6,270 nt of DNA from JAYUKV01 sp043764135. Lineage in GTDB: Bacteria; Patescibacteriota; JACMRA01. The first letter of the stretch is position 1, and the number at the start of each line of letters is the position of its first letter. Positions 1 to 5,146 of this stretch are shown here, piece after piece. Under the pieces are notes generated by a model, which saw only the letters and a program-made list of their open reading frames with translations, was not told the origin of the DNA and made no database searches. The stretch covers positions 1 through 6,270 of the forward strand of contig JAYUKV010000002.1 of NCBI GenBank assembly GCA_043764135.1, read 5' to 3'. The translations under genes were made by a program, and so were the position numbers.

Positions 1-165
1 CACTTTTTTTGTTCTATCTATGCATATATTCAACTTGAGTATTTAACAAAATCTACAAAGATAACTAATCACTTTCAATTAAAATCAAAACTATATTTAA
101 AAGCCTTAAAAAGATCTTTTGAAGAACTGGCTAAAATGAGGTTGGAGTTTGGTTGCGAAAGGTGA
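1..165 (+). CDS. Partial CDS: C-terminal end of a probable DDE transposase
   Basis: Frame 1 is open from the first base to a TGA at 163-165, giving 54 residues of a gene that begins left of the window. The peptide reads like the tail of a DDE transposase. An HFFCSIYAYIQLE segment (residues 1-13) is followed by a T-NHFQLKSKLYLKAL segment and an amphipathic helix ending in ELAKMRLEFGCER. From memory, the C-terminus of IS-encoded DDE transposases of the IS4/IS701-like superfamily has the pattern NHFFASxYAYxKLE...TNHFALKSKLY..A...F.EL. The catalytic DDE residues would lie outside the window, so activity cannot be judged. A 54-codon open frame is unlikely by chance at this base composition. The family assignment is recollection, not a search; an unrelated gene tail is the alternative. 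No terminal inverted repeat of an insertion sequence could be picked out downstream. Confidence 0.6.
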   Translation, partial: HFFCSIYAYIQLEYLTKSTKITNHFQLKSKLYLKALKRSFEELAKMRLEFGCER

Positions 166-208
166 GTTATTAAGGGTTGTATTTAAGGTTGGTTTAAAAA
201 GATAATCC

Positions 209-237
209 TTGACTTAAAGCAAAAATATATTTATTTT
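209..237 (+). promoter_or_regulatory. Putative sigma70-type promoter for the 114-residue protein gene
   Basis: TTGACT at 209-214 (-35, 5 of 6 consensus bases) is followed after 17 bases by TATTTT at 232-237 (-10, 4 of 6). The predicted start of transcription is near 244, just before the palindrome at 251-269. The call rests on motif and spacing only. Confidence 0.4.
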
Positions 238-250
238 TAATTGTTATATC

Positions 251-269
251 TATCAATCATTGATTGATA
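251..269. promoter_or_regulatory. Perfect palindrome TATCAATC-ATT-GATTGATA, possible operator
   Basis: Two perfect 8-base arms flank a 3-base centre. The site lies just downstream of the predicted transcription start and upstream of the ATG at 314. That is where a repressor operator, or a hairpin in the mRNA leader, would sit. No regulator in the window can be linked to it, and short A+T-rich palindromes also arise by chance. Confidence 0.3.
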
Positions 270-313
270 AGATAGATAACGTAGATCATTTGAAAACATT
301 AGGTAAAAATACG

Positions 314-658
314 ATGTCTCTGGTAAAGTTGGACAATAGTATTCATTCATCCAAAGCCCCAATTACACAAGTACAAACTGAATACATTGTGATAACGGGT
401 GAAGTGATTTATGAAGCTTTGCTTGACACTTGTTGGGATGAGCCATATTCTGAACCAAATATATCAGAACTTATGTGCTCTGCCGTCTTGTTAAAACTTG
501 AGTTGTATCTTAACAAGCTGGGACTAGGAAAAACCAAATGGGCAGCTGTTCAAATTGCCCTGACTGCATATCTAAAAAACAAAAACCTTTCAATTACTGT
601 CCCGATGAGGTCGAGATTATACAAAATCTTAGATCACTTTTCTAAGGACTGTAATTAA
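314..658 (+). CDS. Hypothetical protein, 114 residues
   Basis: I do not recognise this protein. The reading frame is open further upstream to a TTG at 260, but that codon lies inside a palindrome and has no ribosome binding site. The ATG at 314, with a weak AGG ten bases before it, is the preferred start. If the TTG were used the protein would be 132 residues. The product looks soluble: no signal peptide and no membrane segment. The middle (residues 28-65) and the C-terminal half (70-112) look mostly helical, and the stretch GKTKWAAVQIALTAYLK (72-88) is amphipathic and basic. Three cysteines (40, 55, 113) form no known metal motif. The gene has its own promoter-like sequence upstream and a hairpin terminator downstream, so it is probably monocistronic. 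Confidence 0.7.
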   Translation: MSLVKLDNSIHSSKAPITQVQTEYIVITGEVIYEALLDTCWDEPYSEPNISELMCSAVLLKLELYLNKLGLGKTKWAAVQIALTAYLKNKNLSITVPMRSRLYKILDHFSKDCN

Positions 659-696
659 AGTAATAATTATATAAATTTCTAAAGATTTATATTTTT

Positions 697-721
697 GAGA
701 CAATTGTCTCGATTTTTTTTT
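697..721 (+). terminator. Rho-independent terminator after the 114-residue protein gene
   Basis: GAGAC-AATT-GTCTC forms a 5-bp stem with a four-base loop (697-710) and is followed by GA and nine T residues (713-721). It lies 38 bases after the stop codon. The T run merges into the next candidate -35 box. Confidence 0.7.
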
Positions 722-750
722 GACTAAAATAGTTTGTGTGTAAATATTAT
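720..750 (+). promoter_or_regulatory. Putative promoter of the LPRTG surface protein gene
   Basis: TTGACT at 720-725 is a good -35 candidate. The -10 is less clear: TAAATA (741-746, 15-base spacer) or TATTAT (745-750, 19-base spacer). Either predicts a short leader of about 20 bases before the ATG at 777, and that leader shows no Shine-Dalgarno sequence. Confidence 0.4.
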
Positions 751-776
751 CCCCAAGTAAAACAAATTACCATATT

Positions 777-2180
777 ATGACAATTCGAAAGACTATATAT
801 TTATTTATAATGCTATTAGTAACAATTCAAGTTACAACATTATCACTAGCTATTGAAAATGGTTTACAAGGTACTGTACAACCAACAGAGCCAACACAAG
901 CAACTCAGACTACAGAAATTAAAGCTACACTTGAACATAATACAGTAACACAAAATGCAATAGTTACAGATACATCAAGTCAAGTAACAACATCATCTGA
1001 TAAAATTGAAAATACGCATAAAGAAATTAAACCTGATTTTCAATTGCCAAACTCTACATCACCAAAAGAAGTTACTACTTCAACAGAGTCAAAAGAAATC
1101 AAATCAATAGATACTTCAACAATTGAGAATAAAGCAGCTGTATTACAAACTATTGATAAACAGTTTGAGCCCGTGACATTTGATTGTAATTTAGGAAAAT
1201 TAGAAAATGATAATGTGTATAACATCGTAAAATTAAACCCTAACTGTCTTAGAGCTAATGATGAAAATGGGAATGAAACAATTCAAACTATAACCATTAC
1301 TAGCTTGCCTTTAAAAGCAAATGGTTACTTGGTGTATAATGGGTTTGAAGTTACTCAAGGACAATCAATTGCAATCTCAGATCTTAGTAAAATTGCATTG
1401 ATAACGACTAAAGCATGTGATAGGTATAATGAATTTTATTATACCGCCAGTGACAATTCAAGTCTAAAAGATCAAACTCCATCTAAGGTTGAATGGAAAT
1501 GCGGAGTAGGTTATGATAATGATTTAAGATTAACCAAATATACAGAAGGAGAATTCCAAGAGTATAGAAAAGCAAAGTACAAATTCCGAGTTTCAAATCT
1601 CTCAGATCAACTCTGGAAAGGTAGAATTGAACTAACAGACTTAGTGCCACAAAAATTAAAAATAATATATATCGGAGCTCCTGCAAATTTTAACTGTACC
1701 GGTTTGAACCAAAGAGATCTAAAATGTGTTAGTCCTGAAAATTATGAATTAGCTTCTAATAGTGATATATTTTTTGAAGCTGAGGTTTGGATAGATACTG
1801 AATCCAATGGTTTGGTCCGTAACCAAGCATGTATAACAACTACAAAAGCAAATGAAAACCCTTTAAACAATTGTTCGTTCGTAGAAACTTTTATCAAGCC
1901 TGTTGATTTATCAGACTTACCAAAAACTAACAGTCTAGACCCTAAACCAGACTCTAACCCTAACCCTGAACCTAAACCGAAACCAAATCCAGTAATCGAC
2001 CCTGAACCCATCAAGTTACCAATATCTACAATACCTCCAATTGCACCATCTCCTATTATCGAGCTTGATTCTATATTACCTAGAACAGGTGGTGAAAACT
2101 ATTTTTATATTGCTCTTGGAGTAATATCAGTTATTGGTTTATTGTTGTTGCTAGTTACAAACAATAAAGAAGCGAAATAA
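777..2180 (+). CDS. Sortase-anchored (LPRTG) surface protein with cadherin-like and DUF11-like domains
   Basis: A cell-wall-anchored surface protein of 467 residues, probably an adhesin or structural surface protein. An N-terminal signal peptide (basic TIRK, hydrophobic 7-24, likely cut after the SLA at 23-25) leads into a Thr/Ser/Gln-rich stretch (about 30-125), probably an extended linker. Residues about 168-227 (TITITSLPLKANGYL ... FYYTASDNS) fit the repeat pattern of cadherin-like domains in large bacterial adhesins. Residues about 247-370 fit DUF11 (PF01345), with YKFRVSN, a TDLVP segment and NQACI. A Pro-rich stalk (376-430) precedes LPRTG at 434-438, a membrane helix (442-461) and the tail NNKEAK. 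The eight cysteines (137, 157, 214, 242, 307, 317, 352, 366) could form disulfides outside the cell. The ATG has no ribosome binding site but fits the signal peptide exactly. No sortase gene is in the window. Ligand unknown. Confidence 0.88.
   Translation: MTIRKTIYLFIMLLVTIQVTTLSLAIENGLQGTVQPTEPTQATQTTEIKATLEHNTVTQNAIVTDTSSQVTTSSDKIENTHKEIKPDFQLPNSTSPKEVTTSTESKEIKSIDTSTIENKAAVLQTIDKQFEPVTFDCNLGKLENDNVYNIVKLNPNCLRANDENGNETIQTITITSLPLKANGYLVYNGFEVTQGQSIAISDLSKIALITTKACDRYNEFYYTASDNSSLKDQTPSKVEWKCGVGYDNDLRLTKYTEGEFQEYRKAKYKFRVSNLSDQLWKGRIELTDLVPQKLKIIYIGAPANFNCTGLNQRDLKCVSPENYELASNSDIFFEAEVWIDTESNGLVRNQACITTTKANENPLNNCSFVETFIKPVDLSDLPKTNSLDPKPDSNPNPEPKPKPNPVIDPEPIKLPISTIPPIAPSPIIELDSILPRTGGENYFYIALGVISVIGLLLLLVTNNKEAK
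1935..2015 (+). repeat. Degenerate repeats encoding the Pro-rich cell-wall stalk
   Basis: A run of short degenerate units of the CCTAAC/CCTAAA/CCTGAA type encodes alternating Pro and charged or Asn residues (DPKPDSNPNPEPKPKPNP, protein residues 388-405). Such stalks typically span the cell wall in sortase-anchored proteins. The DNA could change length by slippage, but only one allele is visible here. Confidence 0.55.
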
Positions 2181-2195
2181 AATGTTATAAAAAAT

Positions 2196-2218
2196 AAAAA
2201 ACCCAATTTGGGTTTTTT
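2196..2218. terminator. Bidirectional rho-independent terminator between convergent genes
   Basis: AAAAAACCCA-ATT-TGGGTTTTTT forms a perfect 10-bp stem with a three-base loop. T-rich tracts follow on both strands: TTTTTTGTTG on plus, and TTTTTTATTTTTT on minus. It sits 15 bases after the stop of the LPRTG protein gene and 13 bases beyond the stop of the convergent 179-residue gene, so it can end both transcripts. Confidence 0.85.
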
Positions 2219-2231
2219 GTTGTAATTTAAA

Positions 2232-2771
2232 TTAATTGAATAGATTCAATGCTTTTCCGTAATCTGGATGTGAAGTGAGGTAGAACTTAGCAAATGTGCC
2301 CTGTATTGGGTTGTTACTAAGCAATATAATTGAATTCACAAATTCACTTGGATTAGCTCGCGACAATATGATTGGGGTAATTTCTATTGGTGGGATTGAT
2401 AATTCTTTTATCAGCATGCTCATAAGCATGTTTTCTGATTTAGAATTAAGGTTTAACATGTCTCTAAAGTCAAGAGTTACATCTCTCTGACCTGCACCGA
2501 TATGAAACTTAAAAGGTCTATCTTCAATCTCTTCATCTGTAATTGATAATGAAAAACAAATACTAACTAAAAGGCTTAAGTCAGGTTTTTCTAAACCATT
2601 GTTTCCAATTAGAAAAATTTGTTTTTCATTTTCTTTAGTTGAACTGTTAATTTTTTTAGTGATAAGATTTTCCAAAAATAGAACATGCTCACTTTCTGCA
2701 CGTTGTTTACTAATCTCTTCGAAAACGCCGTTCTCGTTAAGACGGAATTCATTAACACCTAATAAGCCCAT
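2232..2771 (-). CDS. Hypothetical protein, 179 residues
   Basis: I do not recognise this protein. The start is well supported: an ATG at 2771 preceded at eight bases by GAGG on the minus strand. The product appears cytoplasmic, with no signal peptide or membrane helix and one cysteine (72). Hydrophobic strand-like segments (QIFLIG 51-56, LSLLVSICFSL 65-75, PIIL 133-136, SIILLS 147-152) alternate with charged and helical stretches, suggesting a mixed alpha/beta fold. A central HIGAGQRDVTLDFRDML (90-106) and the C-terminal KFYLTSHPDYGKALNLF (162-178) are the most distinctive stretches to search with. It converges with the LPRTG surface protein gene, sharing its terminator, and diverges from recX across a 121-base gap. 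Neither neighbour reveals its function. Confidence 0.72.
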   Translation of the reverse strand: MGLLGVNEFRLNENGVFEEISKQRAESEHVLFLENLITKKINSSTKENEKQIFLIGNNGLEKPDLSLLVSICFSLSITDEEIEDRPFKFHIGAGQRDVTLDFRDMLNLNSKSENMLMSMLIKELSIPPIEITPIILSRANPSEFVNSIILLSNNPIQGTFAKFYLTSHPDYGKALNLFN

Positions 2772-2779
2772 ATCTAATA

Positions 2780-2783
2780 CCTC
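2780..2783 (-). promoter_or_regulatory. Shine-Dalgarno site GAGG for the 179-residue protein gene
   Basis: On the minus strand the sequence reads TTGAGGTATTAGATATG. GAGG lies eight bases before the ATG at 2771 and fixes that start. It is one of only two clear ribosome binding sites in the window. Confidence 0.6.
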
Positions 2784-2797
2784 AAATACATTATTAT

Positions 2798-2826
2798 TTA
2801 ATAACAGAATTGAAATAAATAATCAA
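2798..2826 (-). promoter_or_regulatory. Putative promoter of the 179-residue protein gene
   Basis: On the minus strand, TTGATT (2821-2826) is followed after 17 bases by TATTAA (2798-2803), each matching four of six consensus bases. The predicted leader is about 20 bases and contains the GAGG ribosome binding site. The surrounding DNA is almost pure A+T, so the call is tentative. Confidence 0.35.
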
Positions 2827-2843
2827 GTTATTTATATATTCTA

Positions 2844-2849
2844 TATAAT
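2844..2849 (+). promoter_or_regulatory. Candidate -10 box TATAAT of recX
   Basis: This is a perfect TATAAT 44 bases before the recX ATG, predicting a leader of about 37 bases. No convincing -35 box lies 16-18 bases upstream, and the region is A+T-rich enough to contain this hexamer by chance. Confidence 0.3.
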
Positions 2850-2892
2850 TTGTTTATAGACATTTATTATTTAATAAATAATATTCATAATT

Positions 2893-3345
2893 ATGAAACC
2901 TAAATCATGTTATGCTTACCTGATTGATATTTTAAACAAAAAAGATTTTTCAACCAATGAATTAAGATTAAAAGCCCAAAATAAAGAATATCCACCACAA
3001 GAGGTTGACCAAGCAATTGAATTACTGATAAGACAAAATTACCTGAATGATAAACGTTATGCTGAAAATATTATATATTTCTATTCAAAAACAAAAGGCA
3101 TCAATTGGCTCAATCGTAAAATGCAAGAAAAAAAAATTCCTAATTCAATAATCTACGATTTATTAAATGAAATAGAACATGATGAAGACTATTCAAAACT
3201 TGCTGAAAAAATTAAATCAAAATTTAGAATACAATCATCATCTCAAATTGACCAAGCTTTATATCTCAAGATATATAGATATCTAGGTTATAATGGATAT
3301 GATAACATTTCAAATGTTATTTCAAAAGTTAAACAAATTATATAA
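2893..3345 (+). CDS. recX: Regulatory protein RecX
   Basis: RecX binds RecA filaments and modulates, usually inhibits, recombination and SOS co-protease activity in the cytoplasm. At 150 residues it matches the usual length of the family. The fold is three tandem three-helix repeats. The first holds CYAYLIDILNKKDFSTNELRLKA (6-28), where longer-known members show a pattern like AL..L..R.yS..EL..KL. The family hallmark L.D.RYA appears as YLNDKRYAENII (50-61), and the last repeat ends with IYRYLGYNGYDNISNVI (127-143), matching the usual RGF/GF segment before the final helix. The conserved Arg-Gly of that segment is here Leu-Gly-Tyr. recA is not in the window, so recX stands alone rather than in the recA-recX operon common elsewhere. 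The ATG has no Shine-Dalgarno sequence, but the start fits family length. Confidence 0.87.
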   Translation: MKPKSCYAYLIDILNKKDFSTNELRLKAQNKEYPPQEVDQAIELLIRQNYLNDKRYAENIIYFYSKTKGINWLNRKMQEKKIPNSIIYDLLNEIEHDEDYSKLAEKIKSKFRIQSSSQIDQALYLKIYRYLGYNGYDNISNVISKVKQII

Positions 3346-3372
3346 TATAATTCAAAATTCTATTCTATTTTT

Positions 3373-3400
3373 TTGACAAACAATTACGAGTTGCTAATAA
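3373..3400 (+). promoter_or_regulatory. Strong extended -10 promoter of the two-repeat small protein gene
   Basis: A perfect TTGACA (3373-3378) is followed after 16 bases by TAATAA (3395-3400), preceded by TGC, the extended -10 element. This is the best promoter match in the window. It places the transcription start near 3407, only about four bases before the ATG at 3411, which implies a near-leaderless mRNA. Confidence 0.65.
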
Positions 3401-3410
3401 ATAAATACAT

Positions 3411-3743
3411 ATGAATCCTTTAGATATCATAACTAACAAATTAACAGAAATTGGAATTCCTAAAGATGCAGTTTCAAACTTAGATTTTAACTCAATATTA
3501 TCATTGATTTCACAACCAGATGCTTTAAAAGATAATATAATTAGCCAGCTAACAACCAAAATCGGACTCGATTCTTCTATGGTTAGTGGTGCATTAAGTA
3601 ATATTAATTTTCAAGATCTTTTATCAAATCAAGATTTATTAAATACTGTTAAAGATGCTGTAAGTAACGGTTTAGAATCAGAGGTTGCTTCTAAAGCAGG
3701 AGGAGTAATTGGATTTATAAAAGGACTTTTTGGAATGAATTAA
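3411..3743 (+). CDS. Small two-repeat helical protein with a Gly-rich hydrophobic tail
   Basis: I do not recognise this 110-residue protein. It contains a tandem duplication. DIITNKLTEIGIPKDAVS (5-22) aligns without gaps to NIISQLTTKIGLDSSMVS (42-59) with seven identities and several conservative changes. LDFNSILS (24-31) then aligns to INFQDLLS (65-72), and both units end in KD (40-41 and 81-82). The C-terminus (95-110, KAGGVIGFIKGLFGMN) is Gly-rich and hydrophobic with two Lys and could insert into or lie on a membrane. There is no cysteine, signal peptide or clear full membrane helix. No ribosome binding site precedes the ATG. A strong promoter ends about ten bases upstream and a hairpin terminator follows directly, so the gene is a self-contained, probably well-expressed unit. 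The layout is loosely like small DUF937/YidB-type proteins, but that is only an impression. Confidence 0.75.
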   Translation: MNPLDIITNKLTEIGIPKDAVSNLDFNSILSLISQPDALKDNIISQLTTKIGLDSSMVSGALSNINFQDLLSNQDLLNTVKDAVSNGLESEVASKAGGVIGFIKGLFGMN

Positions 3744-3748
3744 AAATT

Positions 3749-3776
3749 AAACCCTTTCACAATAGTGAGAGGGTTT
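3749..3776. terminator. Hairpin terminator, probably bidirectional
   Basis: AAACCCTTTCAC-AATA-GTGAGAGGGTTT forms a 12-bp stem with one T-G wobble and a four-base loop, five bases after the stop of the small two-repeat protein gene. On the plus strand only TTTCTT follows; on the minus strand TTTAATTTTTAATT follows. It therefore probably also ends the convergent gene whose stop is at 3809. Confidence 0.75.
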
Positions 3777-3808
3777 CTTAAATAGAAATTAAAAATTGTA
3801 ATTGAAGT

Positions 3809-4348
3809 TTAGAAGCCGCATCGTGTTTCATCAGTAACTAAATTATTGATTTGAACAACTTCTTTTTCAATTTCTGGTGTGAGTTTATCAAGAGCGGCGA
3901 GTTTTAGCTCAATATCAGCTTTTGTTTGAAGATATTGGGCAAAAATTACTTGCTTAGATTTATCAGGCTGCTTGGCATTGTAGCACTTAATTCCATCTGG
4001 AATAGAGTACTTATATGTCAAAGCAACTGCATGTTTTACAGTTTTCTCCTGTTTAGAAAAAAATTGTTGGTTGATCGTTTCTGGATCTACTCCTTTTTGT
4101 TTTTGAGCTTCAAGTTCTTGTTTGAGACCTTGAAGATTTGAGATTGCTTCAGCCATTTCTTGATTAGATCTGAATCTTGAAGCTTCTTCAATAACTGAGT
4201 CGATTGTTCCAATGTTTCCATCATAAATTCCACTATCAAAACCAACAACTTTTGGTTTTGAATCATAGTTTTTAAACAAACCAAATCCTAGAACGCCAGT
4301 AATGGCCAAGAGTAAAATTAAAGTACCCTGTGATTTTCTACTCAGCAT
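3809..4348 (-). CDS. Membrane-anchored extracytoplasmic protein of unknown function, 179 residues
   Basis: The basic N-terminus LSRKSQ is followed by one hydrophobic helix (8-25, TLILLLAITGVLGFGLF) with no lipobox and no clear signal peptidase site. It is most likely a signal anchor, with the rest outside the membrane. The remainder is hydrophilic and largely helical, with coiled-coil-like stretches at about 52-86 and 138-170. Two cysteines (122 in IKCYN and 177 in TRCGF, three residues from the end) could form a disulfide outside the cell. I do not recognise the family. The frame extends five codons upstream to a TTG at 4363, but the ATG at 4348 gives the more typical start. Neither has a good ribosome binding site. 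It converges with the two-repeat protein gene and diverges from the 127-residue acidic protein gene. Confidence 0.78.
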   Translation of the reverse strand: MLSRKSQGTLILLLAITGVLGFGLFKNYDSKPKVVGFDSGIYDGNIGTIDSVIEEASRFRSNQEMAEAISNLQGLKQELEAQKQKGVDPETINQQFFSKQEKTVKHAVALTYKYSIPDGIKCYNAKQPDKSKQVIFAQYLQTKADIELKLAALDKLTPEIEKEVVQINNLVTDETRCGF

Positions 4349-4379
4349 TAATTTTATGTCCAATAAAGTTGCTTTTATA

Positions 4380-4408
4380 GTAATAGCTTAAAGATAACTT
4401 GATGTCAA
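4380..4408 (-). promoter_or_regulatory. Putative promoter of the membrane-anchored protein gene
   Basis: On the minus strand a perfect TTGACA (4403-4408) is followed after 17 bases by TATTAC (4380-4385, four of six). The predicted start is near 4373, giving a leader of about 25 bases before the ATG at 4348. A TATAAA just downstream (4373-4378) is a less well-spaced alternative -10. Confidence 0.5.
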
Positions 4409-4411
4409 TTA

Positions 4412-4427
4412 TTGAGCTTGTCGAAAG
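4412..4427. repeat. Motif TTGAGCTTGTCGAAAG resembling a widespread dispersed repeat
   Basis: The 16 bases resemble the core of short dispersed repeats (TGAGCTTGTCGAAGG-type) that I recall from many unrelated bacterial genomes. Only one copy is visible and no paired copy forms a hairpin here, so it may be a relic or chance. The call is from memory only. Confidence 0.25.
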
Positions 4428-4527
4428 TCTTTTTGGTAGCTAGGATTTATCAATCTGAAAAGCATCAATACGCTTTATTGCAAACCACCTCAAACATTCA
4501 CATCGTTCATATTTAAGGACAGCGGGA

Positions 4528-4559
4528 TTGACTTTTCTGTGATAAATTCGTGCTATAAA
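4528..4559 (+). promoter_or_regulatory. Putative extended -10 promoter of the acidic 127-residue protein gene
   Basis: TTGACT (4528-4533) lies upstream of TGCTATAAA (4551-4559), an extended -10 with TATAAA at 4554-4559. The spacing of 20 bases is long, but an extended -10 tolerates it. The leader would be about 70 bases. A second, perfect TTGACA at 4579-4584 lies nearer the gene but has no good -10 at normal spacing (GAGATT at 4602-4607), so it is listed here only as an alternative. Confidence 0.4.
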
Positions 4560-4622
4560 AAAGATTTGAGGAACTTTATTGACAAATTATTTTAAATAAG
4601 TGAGATTAATTATAGGTAAATT

Positions 4623-4628
4623 AAGGAG
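4623..4628 (+). promoter_or_regulatory. Strong Shine-Dalgarno site AAGGAG deciding the start at 4636
   Basis: AAGGAG lies seven bases before the ATG at 4636, ideal spacing. It falls inside the longer open frame that begins with a GTG at 4600, so it argues against that start and for 4636. It is the best ribosome binding site in the window. Confidence 0.8.
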
Positions 4629-4635
4629 TATTCTT

Positions 4636-5019
4636 ATGACTTCAGTTGTCAATCAGAACGAAGCATTGTCTGATATTGAATTTGCAGTAAATGCAGATGA
4701 GTTGATCAGTAAACTCCAGTTTATTCTTACTTCTCAATTACAAAGCGAACAGTTTAGCGTTATTCAAACCGCTCTTGCTAAAAGCATTGGATTGAAAGTA
4801 ACTTATAATGGATCTATGGTCTGTTCTGATGATTCTTGTGAGATTATCGATGAAAATGCTACCGAAACAAAGGTTGAATTTGATCCTGCTCTAGTAGAAG
4901 GTGGAACTAGTCAAGTTGAACTTATTCGTTCCTTGTTAGTAACATTTGTTGTTAGAAAAGACAATCAGCTTGATCTAGAAGAAGCTCAAAGAGCGAGTGA
5001 AACAACTTATGATCTCTAA
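4636..5019 (+). CDS. Hypothetical acidic protein, 127 residues
   Basis: I do not recognise this protein. The start at 4636 is set by the strong AAGGAG; the upstream GTG at 4600 would add 12 residues that overlap this site. The product is soluble and acidic, with no signal peptide or membrane helix. Residues 10-55 are probably helical (ADELISKLQFILTSQLQ). A short strand-turn-strand region follows (LKVTYNGSMVCSDDSCEII, 53-71) with two cysteines in a C-X4-C arrangement (63, 68) among Asp residues. A further helix (92-108, SQVELIRSLLVTFVVRK) precedes an acidic tail (112-127). A single C-X4-C pair is not enough to claim a metal site. The gene stands alone, with a promoter-like region upstream and a weak hairpin downstream. 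Its initiation signal differs from its SD-less neighbours, which suggests efficient translation. Confidence 0.72.
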   Translation: MTSVVNQNEALSDIEFAVNADELISKLQFILTSQLQSEQFSVIQTALAKSIGLKVTYNGSMVCSDDSCEIIDENATETKVEFDPALVEGGTSQVELIRSLLVTFVVRKDNQLDLEEAQRASETTYDL

Positions 5020-5072
5020 AGAGATTACATAAGTTATTCCAACTTGAATCCAAACATATTTATTCATTATAT

Positions 5073-5100
5073 AACCCAAATGCAAATTGGGGTTTATTTT
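5073..5100 (+). terminator. Probable terminator after the acidic 127-residue protein gene
   Basis: AACCCAA (5073-5079) pairs with TTGGGGTT (5087-5094) with one bulged G and a seven-base loop, followed by the T-rich TTTATTTT. It lies 53 bases after the stop codon at 5019. The opposite-strand U-tract is poor, so it mainly serves the plus strand. Confidence 0.6.
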
Positions 5101-5107
5101 ATTAAAA

Positions 5108-5130
5108 ATAATAGATCAAAAACTATTCTT
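5108..5130 (-). terminator. Weak candidate terminator of the GH26 gene
   Basis: On the minus strand, AATAG and CTATT can pair around a T-rich loop just downstream of the GH26 stop, followed by ATTTTTAAT. The stem is only five mostly A-T pairs, so this is a weak call; no better hairpin for this gene was seen. Confidence 0.25.
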
Positions 5131-5146
5131 AAAATTTTGGGAATTC

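Noticed and set aside
163..186. TGA at 163 read as glycine (genetic code 25), extending the partial gene to the TAA at 184
   Set aside because: The long genes encode glycine only with GGN and contain no in-frame TGA, so standard decoding is more likely.
1742..2014. Minus-strand open frame with Gly/Ser/Leu-rich repeats
   Set aside because: It is the antisense shadow of the Pro-rich stalk of the surface protein; its repeats mirror the Pro codons and it has no start signals.
3346..3374. A terminator after recX
   Set aside because: There is a T-run at 3368-3374 but only A-T palindromic noise upstream and no stable stem, so termination here cannot be supported.
4402..4443. A 13-codon open frame on the plus strand (MSIIELVESLFGS)
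   Set aside because: It overlaps the promoter region of the divergent gene, has no ribosome binding site and is of chance length.
4455..4475. Hairpin AAAGC-ATCAATAC-GCTTT as a terminator
   Set aside because: The stem is only five pairs, the loop is eight bases, no T-run follows, and no gene ends upstream of it.
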